A stretch of DNA of 8,505 bases from an uncultured Sphingomonadales bacterium (lineage in GTDB: Bacteria > Pseudomonadota > Alphaproteobacteria > Sphingomonadales > Sphingomonadaceae): positions 1-8,505 of the forward strand of contig CAIPWG010000037.1 in NCBI GenBank assembly GCA_903868655.1, given 5' to 3'. Below, piece by piece: positions 8,328 to 8,505 of the stretch. The first letter of the stretch is position 1. Every line of letters begins with the position of its first letter. The notes beneath the pieces are model-generated. The model worked only from the letters and a program-made list of their open reading frames with translations, made no database searches and was not told where the DNA came from. The position numbers and the translations under genes were made by a program.

Positions 8328-8501
8328 TTAATTGCCAGGCGCATCAAGTCTGAAATGGAACAGGCGGCTGTGCCGACTTTCGGGCAGGAGATAGAGTTCG
8401 CGTCCCTGTAATGCCATGCCTTCGCCGGTGTAGAGTGCGGCGGGGTTTATGGGAATGTGGCGTCCGGCAGGTCCTGAATGCAGTGTTCGTACAACTTTCA
8501 T
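8328..8501 (-). CDS. Uncertain 57-aa open frame at the window edge
   Basis: The frame is open from the window edge to TAA 8328; the first ATG is at 8501. It could be a complete small gene or the 3' end of a longer one. The product is polar and basic, with no membrane segment, and contains RELYLLPESRHSRLFHFRLD near its end. By hand count G+C at positions 1, 2 and 3 is about 68, 47 and 53%, so the third position is less G+C-rich than I would expect for this genome, as in acquired or poorly conserved genes. The plus strand in the same phase holds a 34-codon frame (8307-8411) that cannot be excluded. I recognise no family. Confidence 0.3.
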   Translation of the reverse strand: MKVVRTLHSGPAGRHIPINPAALYTGEGMALQGRELYLLPESRHSRLFHFRLDAPGN

Positions 8502-8505
8502 CGAA

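Noticed and set aside
8307..8411. 34-codon plus-strand ORF near the window end
   Set aside because: It is short, with only a weak GACGG before the ATG, and overlaps a longer minus-strand frame. It is not listed as a gene but cannot be fully excluded.

Overview
The window is about 60% G+C, densely coded, and has the look of a sphingomonad (Alphaproteobacteria, order Sphingomonadales). This rests on the carB-greA order, on the DUF4170 small protein and on the protein sequences as I recognise them. No database search was possible, so the genus (for example Novosphingobium or Sphingomonas) is not settled.

Layout. (1) 1-2421 (+): the 3' three quarters of carB, the large subunit of carbamoyl-phosphate synthase. 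(2) 2422-2558: a G+C-rich leader with two possible RNA hairpins, then greA (+, 2559-3032), a transcript-cleavage factor. (3) 3051-3096: a near-perfect 21-bp stem that is a bidirectional terminator between greA and a convergent DUF4170 gene (-, 3100-3321). (4) 5140-3432 (-): four tightly packed small membrane-protein genes. They encode a YqjD/DUF883-like tail-anchored protein, a YqjE-like 'phage holin family' protein, a YqjK-like one-helix protein, and a second DUF883-like glycine-zipper protein. The order matches enterobacterial yqjD-yqjE-yqjK with an extra gene at the end. (5) 5196-5357 (-): a possible 53-aa gene heading this operon, head to head with eno. (6) 5356-6642 (+): complete enolase with all catalytic residues and its own terminator. 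(7) 8254-6711 (-): a periplasmic molybdenum sulfite dehydrogenase (SorA-like) whose gene overlaps that of a small c-type cytochrome (SorB-like). (8) 8255-8505: a lower-G+C stretch holding a likely sorAB promoter element and an uncertain 57-aa reading frame.

How the genes work together. CarB (arginine and pyrimidine supply), GreA (rescue of stalled RNA polymerase) and enolase (glycolysis) are core housekeeping genes. The sorAB-like pair forms one unit: SorA oxidises sulfite and passes electrons to the cytochrome, then to the respiratory chain. The yqj-like cluster probably acts at the inner membrane, with stress- or ribosome-related roles inferred only from E. coli YqjD. I see no insertion sequences, CRISPR arrays, tRNAs or rRNAs. 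The most interesting parts are the extended yqjDEK-like operon and the two short ORFs beside it and at the window end; nothing here is clearly a wholly new system.
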